Source: Methylocaldum marinum (GTDB lineage Bacteria; Pseudomonadota; Gammaproteobacteria; Methylococcales; Methylococcaceae). Taken from it: a stretch of DNA of 64,000 nt. Of this stretch, positions 42,267-50,899 are shown one piece after another; within the stretch, counting starts at the first letter, position 1, and the number at the start of each line of letters is the position of its first letter. Where the stretch lies: positions 5,221,501-5,285,500 of the forward strand of contig NZ_AP017928.1 of the NCBI RefSeq assembly GCF_003584645.1, read 5' to 3'. The notes beneath the pieces are model-generated. The model had not been told where the DNA came from, made no database searches, and was given only the letters and a program-made list of their open reading frames with translations. The translations under genes and the position numbers were made by a program.

Positions 42267-43490
42267 TCAGCCGAGAGGCCGCGAAGCAGGCCGGCCGCCT
42301 TCGGTGACCGGCAGGCCGGCATGAAGCGATAGCCATTTCAAAATATCTTCGCGCCGGACCAATCCGAGGACCTGCCCGTCTTTCAGCACCGGCAGCTGAT
42401 TCACGTCACGCTTGCCGAAAAGGTCCAGCGCGGCGGCCGCATCCTGCTCGGGCGTAAGCGTCACCAATTCGTGCCTAGGCGTCATGATATCGCCGACAGT
42501 CGTGGTCCTCCACGCGTCGCGCGGGCGCTTCGGCAGGTCGCGCAGGCAGATCATCCCGATGAACCGGCCGCGTTCCTCGACCGGGAACGCGCGCTGTCCG
42601 CTCGGCATTACATGATCGTCCACCAGCTCCTGCAGAGACAACTGCGGTGAAACCGGCTCGAACCGAGTGTGCATGAGACGTATTACGGGAACGTCTTCCA
42701 GCCATTGATGAACCAGCAGCTGGCGATAGCTCACCACGGCCGCGTTATTGAGAAACCAGCCGATCAGCGCGATCCACAGACCGTTGATGAAACCGGCCCC
42801 GAAAATAGGTACCCGTAATCCCAGAATCATGAGAAAGCCAGACGCCATCAAGATCCAGGCAAACCCTTGCCCGACCGCCGAGGCGCGGCGCGTGGCGGTC
42901 AACAGGTCGCCGGTGGCGCCCCAGAGTGCGGCGCGCAAAATCCGCCCGCCGTCGAGCGGGAAGCCGGGAACCAGATTGAACAGGCCGAGAATGATGTTGA
43001 TGGGGCCGAGCCATATGAGCAGGCTGACCGCGGGACCGAGCGCGGCAAACGATTCTTGCGGGTTGTCCGGATCGATTTCCACGGGGCCGACGACGATCTT
43101 GGCCAGTCCCAGAAAAAGGAATCCGAGTACCAGGCTGGTGATCGGTCCTATTGCCGCCATATACAATTCCGCGCGCCACGACGGCGGTTCCTTTTCCATG
43201 TGCGCCATCCCGCCGAACATGAACAATGTAATGCGCGGAATCGGAATCCCGTTGGCGCGGCCGACCACGGCATGGGACAGCTCGTGCAGCAGTACCGAAC
43301 CGAAGAACAGCACGGCTGCGGTGATGGCCGTCGCCCAGATCAGCAGCGCACTCCAGTCGGGGTGCCAGGCCGGGAACAAGCCGGCGCCCAGGCTCAAGGA
43401 GATGAGCGAGAAGATGATGAGCAGGCTCCAGTCGACCCGGATTTCGATACCTGCAACGCGCCCCAGGCGCAAAGCCGTTCGTTCTCCCAT
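42267..43490 (-). CDS. site-2 protease family protein with C-terminal CBS domains
   Basis: The 407-residue protein starts at 43490 after GGAGAAT. Residues 1-220 are a six-segment S2P metalloprotease with HELSH at 69-73 and the Asp of NLVPGFPLDGGR, which bind zinc. Residues about 250-390 hold two CBS motifs (MPSGQRAFPVEERGRFIGMICLRDL, MTPRHELVTLTPEQ...VLGLVRREDILKWL). This is the SpoIVFB/Rip3-like subclass, which can be regulated by nucleotides. Its substrate, possibly a membrane-bound regulator, is unknown. Confidence 0.92.
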   Translation of the reverse strand: MGERTALRLGRVAGIEIRVDWSLLIIFSLISLSLGAGLFPAWHPDWSALLIWATAITAAVLFFGSVLLHELSHAVVGRANGIPIPRITLFMFGGMAHMEKEPPSWRAELYMAAIGPITSLVLGFLFLGLAKIVVGPVEIDPDNPQESFAALGPAVSLLIWLGPINIILGLFNLVPGFPLDGGRILRAALWGATGDLLTATRRASAVGQGFAWILMASGFLMILGLRVPIFGAGFINGLWIALIGWFLNNAAVVSYRQLLVHQWLEDVPVIRLMHTRFEPVSPQLSLQELVDDHVMPSGQRAFPVEERGRFIGMICLRDLPKRPRDAWRTTTVGDIMTPRHELVTLTPEQDAAAALDLFGKRDVNQLPVLKDGQVLGLVRREDILKWLSLHAGLPVTEGGRPASRPLG

Positions 43491-43608
43491 GGCGATTCTC
43501 CGTTCAGTAGGTCGGGCGATCGATAATCCTTTGACAATTTCGGGCGGCATATTAACCCGGCCTAAACATATAAGCCGGGTGAGTCAGGGCCGAGGACGTG
43601 CGAAAATC

Positions 43609-44334
43609 TCATCCCGATTCTTTGGATGCTTCCCTTACCGCGGGTTCCCGGCTCGTCTGTCCGCTCCGAAAAGCCTCCGAATAGCCGACGGAGTCCCGCG
43701 TGCTGGCTCCGCAAGAGATGACGAACTGCATGCCTTCTTCGACGGTCCAGTCGGTGGGTGTCACCTGCGAAAGCGGCACGATTTCCATGTAACCCGACGT
43801 GGGATTCGGAGCGGTGGGCATGTAAACCACCGCGAGCTCCTCGCCGGTTTCGGTATCGCGCACGATGCGGGTTACAAAGGCAACGGCCCGCATCTTCTCG
43901 GTGGGATAATTGATCAGAACCACGCGCTGGATTTGTTCGGGCTGGGCCTGAAAAGCCATGAGCAGCCGTTTGGTGGAACCGTAGATCGCTTTCAGTACCG
44001 GTATCTTGTCCAGCAGCAATTCGAATCCGATCAGTATTTGCCGCCCGATCACCCGGCTCGTCAGCCAGCCCAGCAAGAACAGCAGGACCAGCGTGATCAG
44101 CAAGGCGATCACCGAATCGATCCAGCCGTTGACCATCGAGTCCGCCAGTTTGGGAGAGAGCGCGTAAATGGCTTTGTAAAGGGCGGGTATCCAGGGCCTC
44201 CCGAAGGCGATCAGCTTGGCGAGGATGAAGTCGAAAACCAGCCAGGTCAGCAGAATCGGTGCAAGCACGATGAGTCCGGCGAGAATGTTTCTCTGTATGT
44301 GATCGAAGAAAGACAGTCGTCGTTTGCTTTTCAT
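43609..44334 (-). CDS. DUF502 family membrane protein
   Basis: The 241-residue protein has two N-terminal membrane segments (about 18-42 and 75-97), then the DUF502 core: IPVLKAIYGSTKRLLMAF, VVLINYPTEKMRAVAFVTRIV, MPTAPNPTSGYMEIVPLSQV, VEEGMQFVISCGAS. The role is unknown; relatives influence cell envelope properties in plants and bacteria. A paralogue is at 54179-54880 with the same C-terminal motifs. Confidence 0.9.
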   Translation of the reverse strand: MKSKRRLSFFDHIQRNILAGLIVLAPILLTWLVFDFILAKLIAFGRPWIPALYKAIYALSPKLADSMVNGWIDSVIALLITLVLLFLLGWLTSRVIGRQILIGFELLLDKIPVLKAIYGSTKRLLMAFQAQPEQIQRVVLINYPTEKMRAVAFVTRIVRDTETGEELAVVYMPTAPNPTSGYMEIVPLSQVTPTDWTVEEGMQFVISCGASTRDSVGYSEAFRSGQTSREPAVREASKESG

Positions 44335-44743
44335 GTCGGTACGATCGTGCGGAGTCTTGCGTGCTTCGAATTCTTTGAGGTTGGCCGGATCCGAAAAATT
44401 CGGCGGGCGGTCGGCGGATACGGCCGATATTTCGTTTTTCCATTTCTAATGGATCGAAGGGACGCGGTCCAGTTTTTTGGAAGACTGCGGCCCGCGGAAG
44501 TGGGACAGTCGTCCGCAGCCGTTTCCGGGCGCGGCTCGAGCCGGTTTATTAGTACATTATGGAATTATTATGCTTTCGTCCCTGTCCTAGGCGTATCATA
44601 GAATCGATCGGCAGGGCGGCTTGATCGTTCGGTCCGATGGGCCGACTGCTTTTTTTATCCCAGGTGCTCCCCGTCCCAAGAATGGAGTTTCGAAAACGGC
44701 TGGTCATGCGCCTGTAGAACAACGACAAAGTGCAGGAGAGTTT
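44335..44743. other. 409-base divergent intergenic region
   Basis: The space between the DUF502 gene (minus) and the multicopper oxidase gene (plus) must hold both promoters. I saw no CueR-type palindrome or other recognised operator. Confidence 0.45.
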
Positions 44744-46462
44744 ATGCAAGGTCCAGTCGATCGTTCGCGCCGTCGTTTTCTGTTCCAGACCGGAGCCGGT
44801 GTGCTGGCCGCGGCGAGCCTACCGGCATGGCTGCGCGCCATGGAGATGCACGGCATGCCCAAATTGGCGCCCAATCGGGCGTCGCCCGACTTCAAGCCCG
44901 ATGTCGAGATCGAATTGGCCGCCCGTCAAGGCGCCATATCCATTCCGCCGGGTCAGCTCACTCGGGTGCAGCACTACACGGGCAAGTTGCTGAGTGGCCC
45001 GAAGGATACGCTGACCGAGCTGCCGAGTAGCTATCTCGGGCCGCTCATCCGCCTGCATAAAGGCCAGAAGGTCCGCATTCATCTCCGCAACGACCTGATG
45101 GAACCGTCCATCACCCATTGGCACGGACTCCACGTTCCCGCGCTGATGGACGGTCACCCGATGTACATCATCGACCCCGGCGAGACTTTCGTCTATGAAT
45201 TCGAGGTGATCAACCGGGCGAGTCTTTACTTCTATCATCCGCATCCGCATGAAATTACCGCGAGGCAGGTGTACTACGGTCTGGCCGGCGGCCTGATCGT
45301 AAACGACGAAGAAGAGGCGAGACTCGAACTGCCGTCCGGGGAGTACGAGATTCCCGTCGTGCTTCAGGACCGCCGGTTCAACGCTCAAAACCAGTTGATT
45401 TACGGTCCGCACATGCACGACCGGATGATGGGATTCTACGGCGACCGCATCCTGGTCAACGGCCTGCCGAATGCCGAGTTCGAAGTGGCCAGCCGTGCCT
45501 ACCGTCTGCGCTTCCTCAACGGCTCAAACGCCCGCATTTACAAGCTGGGCTGGAGCGACGGCACGCCGGTGACCGTGATCGGCGTCGACGGCGGACTCCT
45601 GGAGTCGCCGGAAACTTTCCCTTACGTGATGCTGGCGCCCGGCGAGCGTCTCGATGTCTGGGCGGATTTCAGCGGCCGACCCAAGGGCTCTGAGTTGACG
45701 ATGCGCAGCCTGCCGTTCTCCGGCGTGCTGCCGATGATGGCGGAGCACATGATGGGACGTGGCGGAAGGCGAGGCATGGGCGGCGGCATGATGGGAGGCA
45801 TGGGCATGATGGGCGCAATGGGCTTGCCCGTAGGCAGCGATTATCCCCTGTTCAAGATCCGCGTCACCCGCGAGACCGGCGAGAGCCCCAGGTTACCGAG
45901 CCGGCTGGCGAAGTTCGACCGTTATACGCTGGACGATGTCGCCAACCCTGGCAAGCCCGTGCCGATCGCCATTTCGGAGTCCCCGATGGCGATGCTGCTC
46001 AACGGCCGCTCCTATGCCTTCAACGATATTCAGCCGTTCGAGCGGATTCCGATCGATACCGTACAGCTCATGGAAATCTTCCATACTCATGGCGGACACG
46101 GCATGCGAGGCCGCATGATGGGCATGATGGGCGGTCGCGGCAGCGGTGACCAGTCAGAAGGGCAGGGTATGGGTATGATGGGCGGCATGGGGATGATGTT
46201 TTCCATGGCGCACCCGATTCACTTGCACGGCGACCAGTTCCAGGTCATCAGCCGCACCGTCAGCGGCCAGAGAGCGGACGGCTATGCGACGGTAAAGGAA
46301 GGATTGGTCAGCAGCGGCTGGAAGGATACCGTGCTGGTCATGCCCGGAGAGACCGTACGCATGATTAAGCCGTTCCATCATTTCAGGGGCGTATTCATGT
46401 ATCACTGCCATAACCTCGAACATGAGGACATGGGCATGATGCGGGATTTCCTGATCGAGTAG
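44744..46462 (+). CDS. CueO-like multicopper oxidase
   Basis: The 572-residue protein starts at 44744 after CAGGAGAG. A twin-arginine signal (RSRRRFLFQTGAGVLAAASLPAW) exports it folded. Copper motifs are complete: HWHGLH (about 126-131), HPHPHE, HPIHLHGDQF (about 489) and HCHNLEHEDMGMM (about 552). Two methionine/glycine-rich inserts (about 345-365 and 455-480, many MMG and GMM steps) resemble the CueO Met-rich segment that binds Cu(I). It probably oxidises Cu(I) in the periplasm, which matters in a copper-demanding methanotroph. Confidence 0.93.
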   Translation: MQGPVDRSRRRFLFQTGAGVLAAASLPAWLRAMEMHGMPKLAPNRASPDFKPDVEIELAARQGAISIPPGQLTRVQHYTGKLLSGPKDTLTELPSSYLGPLIRLHKGQKVRIHLRNDLMEPSITHWHGLHVPALMDGHPMYIIDPGETFVYEFEVINRASLYFYHPHPHEITARQVYYGLAGGLIVNDEEEARLELPSGEYEIPVVLQDRRFNAQNQLIYGPHMHDRMMGFYGDRILVNGLPNAEFEVASRAYRLRFLNGSNARIYKLGWSDGTPVTVIGVDGGLLESPETFPYVMLAPGERLDVWADFSGRPKGSELTMRSLPFSGVLPMMAEHMMGRGGRRGMGGGMMGGMGMMGAMGLPVGSDYPLFKIRVTRETGESPRLPSRLAKFDRYTLDDVANPGKPVPIAISESPMAMLLNGRSYAFNDIQPFERIPIDTVQLMEIFHTHGGHGMRGRMMGMMGGRGSGDQSEGQGMGMMGGMGMMFSMAHPIHLHGDQFQVISRTVSGQRADGYATVKEGLVSSGWKDTVLVMPGETVRMIKPFHHFRGVFMYHCHNLEHEDMGMMRDFLIE

Positions 46463-46483
46463 CCTGTTCGAATTTCCCTCGTT

Positions 46484-46631
46484 GTAGGGTGGGTTAGGCG
46501 CGCATAGCGCCGAGTCCGCAAAGTTCCCTCTGTGTTTCCGTGCGCCGTAACCCACCAGGCAAAGCCGCGGAACCGGTGGGCTTCGCTTCGTTCTACCCAC
46601 CATCGATGGGTTTCGCTTCGCTCTACCCATC
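46484..46631. repeat. cluster of three inverted-repeat units
   Basis: GTAGGGTGGGTTA at 46484 pairs with TAACCCACC ending at 46556. Next, 46575-46601 has arms GGTGGG/CCCACC, and 46605-46631 has arms GATGGG/CCCATC, both around TTCGCTTCGYTCTA-like loops. They lie between convergent mco and rof. Such GGTGGG/CCCACC elements are common intergenic palindromes and may act as transcript ends. Confidence 0.7.
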
Positions 46632-46714
46632 CTACGCCTACGCCGGAAACATGAGGCGGAATCTTATTTTCGGTCCAACCCGAGGCCGGCGATCCTTCGC
46701 CGACGCCTGTCCCT

Positions 46715-46957
46715 CTAGTCGGCCCCCAGCCGCTTTCCGTCGACTTCGATCAGGCGGTCCAAGCGAATCTCCAATCCGCTCTTCAACTTCAGGAACTCTT
46801 CCTTGTCCCTGGCGTAAATATCCTCGATGCAGTCCTCGACGGTAACGGGATTGCCGGACGCGTCCCGGTAAGTGATCGGACACGTACGGCGTCTCACCGC
46901 GAGCGTTTCCAGTTCGTCGTGGAAATCGCAGCTGATGGGTTGGTAATGATCCGTCAC
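46715..46957 (-). CDS. rof: Rof (Rho-binding antiterminator) family protein
   Basis: The 80-residue protein begins MTDHYQPISCDFHDELETLAVRRR, the YQPI-CD-DELE pattern of Rof/YaeO, and ends with EIRLDRLIEVDGKRLG, like the C-terminal strand of the family. Rof binds Rho and blocks termination. The protein is shorter in the middle than E. coli YaeO but has the expected small beta-barrel size. Confidence 0.82.
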   Translation of the reverse strand: MTDHYQPISCDFHDELETLAVRRRTCPITYRDASGNPVTVEDCIEDIYARDKEEFLKLKSGLEIRLDRLIEVDGKRLGAD

Positions 46958-46966
46958 CGGAATCGC

Positions 46967-47479
46967 TCAATGATGGGTATAGTCATGGAAGGATTTTTGA
47001 AAGAGCGGCGTCAGGGTTTCCCACAACACTTCGCTTCCTTGGGCGATGAAATACGAGTCGCCGGGAGCCAGATATGAGACGGTTCCCGCTGAATCCGTAA
47101 TTTTGAGCACCCCGTGAATGACTTGCATGTGCTCGTCGAATGGGAAGACGATCCGGATCCTGGCCTGACCGATTTGCTCGAAAATCCCGTGCACGGTCGT
47201 GTCGTCCGGAAGAGGCGACGCGTCGAACCGCATCTTGATGGTCGGATTGCCCTTCAATACCGTTCCGCCTAGTGTCGGTATCTGGGAAGTGACATCCACG
47301 AAATCGGAATCATCGACGATCCGTCCCATCTTGTAGATCATTACGCCGGTGTTCGAGGTGTTGGAGCCGTGAACGTCCCCAGTCGTGTCTGTAGTGCCGG
47401 CCCAGCCATGGCCGGCATAAAGGATCGAAGCGGAAACCACGGCAATCGCAAGACGCGAAATGGATTCTTGAGATTTCAT
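46967..47479 (-). CDS. secreted cupin-domain protein
   Basis: The 170-residue protein starts at 47479 after AGGGAGG. It has a signal peptide (ISRLAIAVVSASILYAGHGWAG) and a C-terminal cupin/DUF861-like strand region (FPFDEHMQVIHGVLKITDSAGTVSYLAPGDSYFIAQGS). Export of a single-domain cupin is unusual; it could bind a ligand or metal in the periplasm. It ends 9 bases before rof starts, so co-transcription is possible. Confidence 0.65.
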   Translation of the reverse strand: MKSQESISRLAIAVVSASILYAGHGWAGTTDTTGDVHGSNTSNTGVMIYKMGRIVDDSDFVDVTSQIPTLGGTVLKGNPTIKMRFDASPLPDDTTVHGIFEQIGQARIRIVFPFDEHMQVIHGVLKITDSAGTVSYLAPGDSYFIAQGSEVLWETLTPLFQKSFHDYTHH

Positions 47480-47659
47480 CGATACCCTCCCTGAGTATTC
47501 TTCGATTACTGTTGAGAAGAACCAGCGGCTTCCTTCGGAAGAAGGAACGCGGTGGAAGGGTATATATCTCAAAAGGACTTGTCCGGCAAGCGGACGTCCG
47601 GGCGATCTGAGCCGCGTGAATGAACGATCGCCGACTCGGCCGATTCGCGGATATGCGGG

Positions 47660-48178
47660 TTACTTGTCCGCGTGGTCGACGTAGATCAGGTGATCGGTCG
47701 CAAATCCGAGCGCTTCGGCTTTCGTGACCAGTTGGTGTAGTACAGAGGAATCCAGTGTCTTGTCTCTCGCCAATATCCACAAATAGGATCGGGTGGGGCC
47801 GGAAACGAGGGCGTAGGCGTAGTTCTCCTTGTCCAGCTCGATAATGTTATAGCCGCCGTAAAACGGCCCGAAAAACGAAACCTTCAGCCGGCCGATATCC
47901 GGACTTTCCACGAAATAGGCCTTGCCAGTCGCTTCCCGCCATTCCTGCTTTTGGGCATCGAAGCCCCGGTTGACCACATTGATGCCGCCGTTCTCCCGAA
48001 GGCTATAAGTAGCGGTGACGCGGGTCAGTCCTCGTTCGAACGAGTGATCGAGCCGCGCGATTTCGTACCACGCGCCGAGATACCGGGCCGGTTCAAAGCC
48101 CTGAACGGGCGAAACGCCTTCGGGGATGCCTGCGCAGCCGGCGAGAAACAGGGTGGACAAAAGTGCCAGCAGTTTCAT
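47660..48178 (-). CDS. lipocalin family lipoprotein (Blc-like)
   Basis: The 172-residue protein begins with a lipoprotein signal (MKLLALLSTLFLAGCAG, lipobox LAGC). Lipocalin marks follow: YLGAWYEIARLDHSFERGL, SFFGPFYGGYNIIELDKENYAYALVSGPTRSYLWILARD. It should sit in the outer membrane and bind fatty acids or lysophospholipids. Its ATG overlaps the stop of the DUF2956 gene by 4 bases, indicating coupling. Confidence 0.93.
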   Translation of the reverse strand: MKLLALLSTLFLAGCAGIPEGVSPVQGFEPARYLGAWYEIARLDHSFERGLTRVTATYSLRENGGINVVNRGFDAQKQEWREATGKAYFVESPDIGRLKVSFFGPFYGGYNIIELDKENYAYALVSGPTRSYLWILARDKTLDSSVLHQLVTKAEALGFATDHLIYVDHADK

Positions 48179-48672
48179 TGCCCCTGATTCAGCCTAGCGG
48201 CCTTAAAGAAGAACCACCCGGAAAACCCGGCAAACGCCATGGCGGCGACCAGGGATGCCCAGACGGGCAGGGTGAAAGGACCAAGGCTTGCCGGCCATCC
48301 GGCGGCCAGCGAAACGGCGAGGATGCCGGCCATGACGGCGAATACCCCTCCGCCGAGGAGCAGTGTTCCGCTGATGCCCGATTCAGCGGGGTCCAACCTG
48401 AAATCCGCTTCATCCTCCTCTCGCTGTTGGCCGGTTGACTCGGCCTGTCTGAGTTTGAGCGCTTTCTTGCGCGCTTTATCCCGTTCCCGGGCCTTGGCGC
48501 TCTGCTGTTTTTTGTAAAGCTCGATGCCCTTGGCGATACCTTGCGCCACCAACTTGGTTTGTTCCTTGGTCTGTCCCGGCTTCTGGATGCTTTTGGCGAC
48601 CTTGAGCGCTTCTTCCTGGATGTTTTCGTTGATTTGAGTCTGAATCGACGGTCGAGAATCGGTCTTGGACAT
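48175..48672 (-). CDS. DUF2956 family membrane protein
   Basis: The 165-residue protein has the DUF2956 opening KVAKSIQKPGQTKEQTKLVAQGIAKGIELYKKQQSAKARERDKARKKALK, here cited by its regions 23-75. Unusually, two C-terminal membrane segments (about 103-126 and 136-156) extend it beyond the ~100 residues usual for the family. It precedes the lipocalin in the same operon. Function unknown. Confidence 0.8.
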   Translation of the reverse strand: MSKTDSRPSIQTQINENIQEEALKVAKSIQKPGQTKEQTKLVAQGIAKGIELYKKQQSAKARERDKARKKALKLRQAESTGQQREEDEADFRLDPAESGISGTLLLGGGVFAVMAGILAVSLAAGWPASLGPFTLPVWASLVAAMAFAGFSGWFFFKAARLNQGQ

Positions 48673-48828
48673 GGTATTTCAGAAGAATGAATTGAATTTC
48701 CTCACGTTAGTCCAGGAATGGGGCGTTTGACAATTGCTTTCACAAAGCGCGCCGGACTCAAACGAGTTGCCGAGGCCATCCCGGAGGTCTATTAATTCAA
48801 GATATCGATCATCGGGAGCTTATGACTC

Positions 48829-49941
48829 GTGATTTCAAAACCCGCAATCGACGCCGAACGGATTCGAAAGGCCATGCAATCGGGTAAGGCCGCCGATGCC
48901 GAAAGCGGCGGTTTGCGCTATGTCCGATTCGTTCACGATTTCGAGGACATTGCGCGCGGCACCGTTATCTTCGACCACGGAACCGTTTACGGCTATCCGG
49001 CCATCGGACGGCTGCTCGCGCTGCGAACCGGGCTCGCGAAGCAACTCTCCGGTCCTTTCTGGATGGAGGAGAAAATCCACGGTTTCAACATCCGTGTGAC
49101 CCGGATCGAGGATGGCCTCATCGCCCTGACCCGCGGCGGTTACGTTTGCCCCTTTACCAACGATCGTCTGCCGGATCTGCTCGACACGGCGATTTTCGAT
49201 GATCAGCCGGATTTGGTGCTGTGCGCCGAAGTCGCGGGGCCGGACAATCCCTACCTGGAGAGCGCGCCGCCGTTCATTACGGAAGACGTGAGGCTGTTCG
49301 TATTCGATCTGATGCGGCGGAACAGCCCGCGCTTTCTGCCCCAGGACGAGAAAATGGAGCTGAGCCGCCGGTATGCCTTGCCGTCGGTCGAGATCTTCGG
49401 ACGCTTCGAAACCAGCGATTTAAAACCCATTTCGGACATCCTGAAGCGGCTTGACGAGGAAGGCCGCGAAGGCGCGGTGTTCAAGGAGGATTCGCCCCGC
49501 CAGCGGCGCACCAAGCATGTCACCGGCAGCGCCAATCTTTCGGACATCCGGAACAGCGTCTACAGCCTGCTGGATTTGTCGCCCGAGTATTTCACCAGCC
49601 GGATTCTGAGACTGGCATTGTTCGTCGACGAGCAGGAACTGGAAGGGTCAGACGACTTGAACCGGCGGGCCGGAGCGGCATTCCTGGACGGTTTGCAGGA
49701 AGCCATCCGCCGGCACCACCGCGAAGGCCGGGTTTCCCATCGCTTCCGCTGCCGTTTCCGCGACCCGGAAAACGCCGGTCATTTGATCCGCTACCTGAAA
49801 CGGGCTTCGGGCCATGTCCAGATCGTCAAGCGGGACTTGAAGCCGGACGGCGAATTTTGGCTGCTGGAGTTCGACCGGATCTATCCGTCGCTGAACGGTC
49901 TATTGAGCGACTGGCTGGCCGGGAAAGTGGTGTTCGATTAA
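48829..49941 (+). CDS. RNA ligase, Rnl3 family
   Basis: The 370-residue protein has the nucleotidyltransferase motif I EEKIHGFNIRV with Lys82 as the AMP-acceptor, a motif III-like VRLFVFDLM, and motif IV GREGAVFKED. The C-terminal dimerisation region is as in archaeal Rnl3 enzymes (370-380 residues). Such ligases join 5'-phosphate and 3'-hydroxyl RNA ends and can circularise RNA. The start is GTG 48829 with GGGAG 11 bases upstream. Its 3' end overlaps by 42 bases the convergent partner gene. Confidence 0.9.
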   Translation: MISKPAIDAERIRKAMQSGKAADAESGGLRYVRFVHDFEDIARGTVIFDHGTVYGYPAIGRLLALRTGLAKQLSGPFWMEEKIHGFNIRVTRIEDGLIALTRGGYVCPFTNDRLPDLLDTAIFDDQPDLVLCAEVAGPDNPYLESAPPFITEDVRLFVFDLMRRNSPRFLPQDEKMELSRRYALPSVEIFGRFETSDLKPISDILKRLDEEGREGAVFKEDSPRQRRTKHVTGSANLSDIRNSVYSLLDLSPEYFTSRILRLALFVDEQELEGSDDLNRRAGAAFLDGLQEAIRRHHREGRVSHRFRCRFRDPENAGHLIRYLKRASGHVQIVKRDLKPDGEFWLLEFDRIYPSLNGLLSDWLAGKVVFD

Positions 49942-50511
49942 GGTTTCCAGGACGCTGCGAAGGTTTTCCGGCATCAGGATTTTCACACCGACCTTGTCCG
50001 CCCATTTCCTAAGGCCCTCGTCGGCGGATATCAGGACGCCGTCCAATTCGTAGGCCAGCAGCAGCACGTCCATGTCCTCGCGGCTGTCGATGATGCCCTG
50101 TCGCAGCGCTTCCCGGTAGCGTTCCCTGAGCCGGTTGATGACCCGTCCCGCATCCTGGATTTCGCCGGTGTCGCGGGCGGCCTTGGCGTATTCCTCGGCG
50201 ATGTGCTGGCCGCGGTCGATGCGCTTGCGCACTTCTTCAATGAGTTCGTAAACGATCTGGGCGGGGATTTGCAGGTTAAACTTGCGCGGCGAGCGAATGC
50301 GCACGCTGGCTTCGAACTCCGGCGGCAGCTTGCCCAGGTTCTTCATGAGGCGGAGTTCGTCGTACACCGAGCGTGGTATGAAACATTCCACGGAGGTCCG
50401 GCGGACCAGTTCGAGAAAACCGAGGATGGCGCTCGGCGAGTCGATACCGAACTGAGCATAGATGTCCGGATTGGTGAATACGCTGGTGTCGAGGACGAAG
50501 CGCTCGGTCAT
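49900..50511 (-). CDS. RNA ligase partner protein (PIN-domain, MJ_0950 type)
   Basis: The 203-residue protein begins MTERFVLDTSVFTNPDIY, a PIN-like VLDTSVF start, and continues with SAILGFLELV, ECFIPRSVYDEL and REDMDVLLLAYELDGVLISADEGLRKWADKVGV, giving the conserved acidic residues of a PIN nuclease fold. It matches the family annotated as RNA ligase partner, found beside Rnl3 ligases in archaea and some bacteria. Here it is convergent with the ligase, with a 42-base overlap rather than a same-strand operon. Start 50511 is set by GGAGCGG upstream. Confidence 0.9.
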   Translation of the reverse strand: MTERFVLDTSVFTNPDIYAQFGIDSPSAILGFLELVRRTSVECFIPRSVYDELRLMKNLGKLPPEFEASVRIRSPRKFNLQIPAQIVYELIEEVRKRIDRGQHIAEEYAKAARDTGEIQDAGRVINRLRERYREALRQGIIDSREDMDVLLLAYELDGVLISADEGLRKWADKVGVKILMPENLRSVLETLIEHHFPGQPVAQ

Positions 50512-50765
50512 GGCCGCTCCTGCATGGGTTTTAGGGGTTATAGCCAACAAGCTCGGGCACCGTCAACCGTCCGCGCGTGCGGCCGTCGAGCTTCTCAACG
50601 CGCCGCCGCCCGGTCGCGCGGTGTGAGCCCGGCGGCGTCCGACTCTGCCGAGGACGGCCGGGAACGGGCAACGCCTGTTTGACCGGGCGGACGGCACGAC
50701 GCTCCCGTGGCACGCTATATTTTGGGCGCCGGTCCAGAACTCGTGTCATTCACGGCAGTCCATAT

Positions 50766-50878
50766 TTAAGGAAGCCCTGAATAAGGCCTCTGGAAGAGGG
50801 TTGGGTGTGGGCTTGTTAGATCACTCAGTTGCACGGGGCCCTTTTCCGAATTGGAGACTTAGTCAGAGCTTCCTTAAG
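50766..50878. repeat. MITE-like element, copy 2 (TTAAGGAAG ends)
   Basis: This 113-base element starts TTAAGGAAGCCCTGAATAA and ends TAGTCAGAGCTTCCTTAA. It is the sister of 11719-11836, with long stretches of identity. It ends 21 bases before the FAD oxidoreductase start and may influence its transcription. The rest of 50512-50765 contains nothing recognised. Confidence 0.8.
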
Positions 50879-50899
50879 GCGTGAACGGAGGAGACCGAG

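Noticed and set aside
40808..42322. 504-codon minus-strand open frame
   Set aside because: It is antisense to the CPA2 antiporter; the translation is rich in Gln, Arg and Asp without any family motif, typical of a high-GC shadow frame.
42748..44601. 617-codon plus-strand open frame
   Set aside because: It runs antisense across the site-2 protease and DUF502 genes, both of which have clear motifs and start signals.
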